9,677 bases of DNA from Thiotrichales bacterium (GTDB taxonomy: Bacteria > Pseudomonadota > Gammaproteobacteria > JAAZVR01), in contig JAAZVR010000029.1 of the NCBI GenBank assembly GCA_018623305.1, positions 1 to 9,677 of the forward strand. Direction: 5' to 3'. The position numbers and the translations under genes were made by a program. The number at the start of each line of letters is the position of its first letter. Position 1 is the stretch's first letter. Below the pieces are notes generated by a model. That model was given only the letters and a program-made list of their open reading frames with translations. It ran no database searches and was not told the origin of the DNA. Positions 7,470-9,677 of the stretch are shown one piece after another.

Positions 7470-8483
7470 CTAAAAAGCAAAATTAAGGGTAATAGAACCG
7501 AACCCATCAGTCGATTTTTGTGTGGTGAACTGTTTCGTTCGAAACACATGAGTGTAGCCAAGTCGAAAATCTTGCCAGTCAAATACCACTCCCAATTGAA
7601 TATCGGCAACAAATGGTTTTTTATCGACACTTCGACTATCTCTAAAAGTATTGCCATCAAGAAAAATATTTCTGGCAACGGCTTGGCCTTCAAAACCTAA
7701 AAATGCATACCAATTTGTCTGTTTTGAAGAAGGGTTAAAATCCGTCCCATTTGGCATACTGGGTTGAACTCGTGGCGGCCCAAAATCATTCGGAAGATTT
7801 TTACCAAAACGAAGGGTTGCTCCAAGGCTGGCGTTGGTATGAATGTTACCGATAGATGCAGCCGTGTATGGCGAAATATCCAATTCATATTGATTCAGAT
7901 TAAAAGACTGTACTCCTCGCCAGATGTGCTTGTGCGTCAAAATAAAGCCTAATTCATTGTGCAGTTGGGTATCCCAACCTTTCGGGTCATCGGAATTGAT
8001 TAATTCATGAATCAATTTTTGCGTGTCTTCCGCCATCGCAGCGGGTCCTACTACTCCAAGCGAAAAGGTCATGATGTCTAGTTGATTGTTTTTTTCAGAA
8101 GCGATTCCCAAAGTGGCGTAAAGCCAACCGGCATAGGGGTGATCATCTTCGGGAGGGTTTTTGAGTTTAATGTCGTCGGGGGTGAACATGCTTTGACCGA
8201 ATGCATAGCCGTGACGCAGCTTTCCGTCTTCGGGAAACCATGGGATGAAGCTGGCGGCTTTAGTGGCCCAATCGGGGGTTTCAGTGGCGTCATCTGGAAT
8301 CCAGATAAATTTTATGCCATTGGTATAATTTCGGTCATTGCCAGCAAAAAAATCATTTTCAAAGACAAAACTTAACCGACCGGTAGAGTCTGTATTCTCA
8401 GCCAATGCCGGCAGAGAAAAGACAGCCAAGGCGGTAAACAGAAAATGGAACGCAAAGCTTTTGGAAGTGTTTAACAATTTCAT
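7470..8483 (-). CDS. LpxR-like outer-membrane lipid A 3'-O-deacylase (DUF2219 family)
   Basis: This 337-residue outer-membrane beta-barrel is of the family whose studied member LpxR removes the 3'-acyloxyacyl group of lipid A in the outer leaflet. The signal peptide is clear, with cleavage likely after LPALA near residue 28. Family hallmarks follow: FENDFF (Asn43, Asp44, probable active-site pair), NYTNG (52-56), DDHPYAGWLY (113-122), LGVVGPAAM followed by His159 (probable catalytic His) and GWDTQLHNE (169-177). Alternating hydrophobic strands end in LNFAF, a C-terminal phenylalanine typical of barrels inserted by the BAM machinery. The length is near that of LpxR. The start codon has only a poor ribosome binding site. 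The AraC-type regulator gene ends 22 bases upstream on the same strand, so the two are likely an operon. The effect would be lipid A remodelling with altered peptide-antibiotic or immune recognition; that role here is inference. Confidence 0.85.
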   Translation of the reverse strand: MKLLNTSKSFAFHFLFTALAVFSLPALAENTDSTGRLSFVFENDFFAGNDRNYTNGIKFIWIPDDATETPDWATKAASFIPWFPEDGKLRHGYAFGQSMFTPDDIKLKNPPEDDHPYAGWLYATLGIASEKNNQLDIMTFSLGVVGPAAMAEDTQKLIHELINSDDPKGWDTQLHNELGFILTHKHIWRGVQSFNLNQYELDISPYTAASIGNIHTNASLGATLRFGKNLPNDFGPPRVQPSMPNGTDFNPSSKQTNWYAFLGFEGQAVARNIFLDGNTFRDSRSVDKKPFVADIQLGVVFDWQDFRLGYTHVFRTKQFTTQKSTDGFGSITLNFAF

Positions 8484-8505
8484 AGACTTGATAGGGGTCG
8501 TTCAA

Positions 8506-9393
8506 TTAAAAAGCGGTATAACCCAGTTTCGTCGCCTGACTGGGTGATACGCCAAAGTAGCGTTTAAATTCTCGGCTAAACTGGGTTTGACTCTCATAGC
8601 CTACCCGTTCCGCTGCGGTGACTGCACGCATTTTTTCATGCACAATATATTGGCGGGCTTTATTTAACCGAATTTTTTTGGTGTATTGAATAGGTGTGTC
8701 GTTAAAGGCTTCTTTAAACGCGCGATGAAAAGCCGTAACACTCATTCCAGCTTTTTGTGCCATTTCGTCAACGCTGACTTTTTCATGTAGTCGGTCATGA
8801 ATCAATTCGATCACTTTGGATACTCGGGAGAAGGCACTGCCTTGTTCGCACAATTGACGCAATACATAGCCATGTTCGCCTTGTAGAATTCTGAAATAGA
8901 GCTCATCAAGCAGCGCATCGCCAAGCATTTCAATTTCAACCGGATTAATCAAAGCCTTTAGTAAACGTTGATGAATATCTTCGATCACCTCAGGTTTTTG
9001 AGCCGCTATCACGCTAAAAGGAATGGGTTTAGTGTTGGCGGCAGGTGAACCGAGCTGTTGCAGCTTACTGACAATCCGATGCAAACGGCTCATATTGAGT
9101 TCTACAAAAACACCCAACATTTGACCCTCATAGACAAAACTTTCGCACTCAATGGGTTGTGGAGAGGTCACTATCAGATATTGTTCTGGACCATTTTCAA
9201 ATTGAATGCCGCCGATATTGCCGGTTTTGCGACCGGAACCGATAAAAATAATGCCGCGGTTATAAAGCATCGGCATGACTTCTTCGTAATTGGAAATCCG
9301 AAAAAGTTTCACCTCGTCCAGATGAGTGTCCGCGTAGCCTTGCCGTTGACAAAGTTCGTGTTGGTGACACAGTTGTTGTAATAATTCAGACAT
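8506..9393 (-). CDS. AraC-family transcriptional regulator (AraC_N plus two helix-turn-helix motifs)
   Basis: This regulator of about 295 residues has an N-terminal AraC_N-type sensor domain (about 10-175, including FENGPEQYLIVTSPQPIECE) and a C-terminal AraC DNA-binding domain (about 190-288). In the latter, the first helix-turn-helix lies near 207-228 (SVDEMAQKAGMSVTAFHRAF). The second lies near 257-280, followed by the family signature YFGVSPSQ. The frame is open back to a GTG at 9543 inside the second IS copy. I choose the ATG at 9393 because AGGAG lies ten bases upstream and the homologous sensor domain begins soon after it. A terminator-like hairpin sits directly before that ribosome binding site. 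The gene is followed after 22 bases by the deacylase gene, which is a likely target. N-terminal domains of this kind sense small molecules, but the inducer cannot be named. Confidence 0.9.
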   Translation of the reverse strand: MSELLQQLCHQHELCQRQGYADTHLDEVKLFRISNYEEVMPMLYNRGIIFIGSGRKTGNIGGIQFENGPEQYLIVTSPQPIECESFVYEGQMLGVFVELNMSRLHRIVSKLQQLGSPAANTKPIPFSVIAAQKPEVIEDIHQRLLKALINPVEIEMLGDALLDELYFRILQGEHGYVLRQLCEQGSAFSRVSKVIELIHDRLHEKVSVDEMAQKAGMSVTAFHRAFKEAFNDTPIQYTKKIRLNKARQYIVHEKMRAVTAAERVGYESQTQFSREFKRYFGVSPSQATKLGYTAF

Positions 9394-9403
9394 GGATAAT
9401 GTG

Positions 9404-9408
9404 CTCCT
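9404..9408 (-). promoter_or_regulatory. Ribosome binding site of the AraC-family gene
   Basis: AGGAG on the minus strand, ten bases before the ATG at 9393, decides that start over the upstream GTG at 9543. It immediately follows the T run of the terminator at 9409-9439. Confidence 0.6.
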
Positions 9409-9439
9409 AAAAAAACTGGACGCCTTTGAAGGGCGTCCA
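9409..9439 (-). terminator. Rho-independent terminator or leader attenuator before the AraC-family gene
   Basis: On the minus strand TGGACGCC pairs perfectly with GGCGTCCA (8-bp GC-rich stem, 7-base loop). After one G it is followed by seven T residues (9409-9415). This is a textbook intrinsic terminator for leftward transcription. It lies between the IS end and the regulator's ribosome binding site, with no room for a promoter between them. It either ends a gene once located upstream and now separated by the IS, or acts as an attenuator in the regulator's leader. Confidence 0.75.
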
Positions 9440-9529
9440 AAATGTGACAGTAAAGTCGAGCAATGAATCTTTTGATTGTTTTTTATAGAGAGGTTTGCAT
9501 GAGCTTGCTTATACAAAGTACTCTTATAA
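9440..9529. other. Short AT-rich spacer between IS copy 2 and the terminator
   Basis: This 90-base stretch has no convincing gene. On the minus strand CTATAAAA near 9482-9489 could serve as a -10 box for the AraC-family gene, but I see no matching -35 at the right distance. It may be the remnant of an upstream gene end or promoter region cut by the IS. Confidence 0.3.
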
Positions 9530-9677
9530 CTGATGTTACGCACTTTGCAGAATTTTGAGTTCGTTATAAGCGAGCCGATTTGCTTTGGCGAGTAGTTTCA
9601 TCCTTAATGCAAAGTGGTTGGTTTTGTGTTTCAGCTTCAAGCATTCGAGCTTGAATACCGCGTAAATTGACATAAAC
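9530..9677 (-). mobile_element. Second copy of the same IS, partial (left 148 bases, cut by the window edge)
   Basis: Bases 9529-9677 are identical to 1-149, that is, the left end of the first IS plus one flanking A, in the same orientation. The inverted repeat CTGATGTTACGCAC is at 9530-9543. The rest of the element would lie beyond the window if this is a true second copy. Its left flank reads CTCTTATAA. Confidence 0.92.
9536..9677 (-). CDS. IS4-superfamily transposase, C-terminal end only (cut by the window edge)
   Basis: Encodes about the last 46 residues of the same transposase as at 8-1063, identical over the visible stretch, with the TAA stop at 9536-9538 inside the inverted repeat. 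The DDE catalytic residues lie outside the window. It is not evidently broken; truncation is due to the window end. Confidence 0.9.
   Translation of the reverse strand, partial: FMSIYAVFKLECLKLKHKTNHFALRMKLLAKANRLAYNELKILQSA

Noticed and set aside
9394..9543. N-terminal extension of the AraC-type regulator into IS copy 2
   Set aside because: The extra 50 residues include IS sequence and the terminator stem, and the ATG at 9393 has its own AGGAG.
1..9677. CRISPR arrays, tRNA or rRNA genes, integrase, toxin-antitoxin or phage-defence genes
   Set aside because: No spaced direct repeats, RNA-gene signatures or relevant protein motifs were seen on either strand; the only recombination gene is the IS transposase.

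Overview
The window reads as accessory DNA from a Gram-negative bacterium, most likely a gammaproteobacterium. The evidence is a tripartite RND efflux system with an outer-membrane factor, a lipid A deacylase-like outer-membrane protein and AraC/TetR-type regulators. Base composition is intermediate by eye. I cannot name the genus from sequence alone. There are no RNA genes, CRISPR arrays or replication origins that I can see, and no gene-free stretch exceeds about 140 bases.

Layout, left to right. (1) A complete insertion sequence of the IS4 superfamily (2-1106) has 14-bp perfect terminal inverted repeats and one leftward transposase gene. (2) A leftward two-gene operon (5290 to 1140) encodes a membrane-anchored periplasmic adaptor lipoprotein and an RND inner-membrane pump, joined by a TAATG stop/start overlap. 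(3) A short divergent promoter region (about 5291-5395) carries a good sigma70-type promoter for the adaptor/pump operon and a possible operator inside it. (4) A rightward pair (5396 to 7349) encodes a TolC-type outer-membrane factor and a TetR-family regulator. (5) A convergent intergenic region (7350-7469) contains a long perfect hairpin overlapping a second, mutually exclusive one. (6) A leftward pair (9393 to 7470) encodes an AraC-type regulator and an LpxR-like lipid A 3'-O-deacylase, with a rho-independent terminator directly in front of the regulator's ribosome binding site. (7) The first 148 bases of a second IS copy (9530-9677) are identical to the left end of the first and in the same orientation.

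How the genes work together. Adaptor, pump and outer-membrane factor make a complete efflux machine spanning the envelope. The TetR protein, encoded with the outer-membrane factor, is the obvious candidate for a local repressor acting on the divergent promoters. The deacylase acts on the outer leaflet of the same outer membrane, so the cargo looks like an envelope-resistance module, though that functional link is inference. The two direct IS copies either make this an IS-flanked (composite-transposon-like) segment, or show that the window is the terminally redundant linear form of a 9528-bp circle with one IS. I found no clearly novel system. The best leads are the IS-bounded architecture, the terminator/attenuator in front of the AraC gene and the alternative hairpins at the convergent junction.
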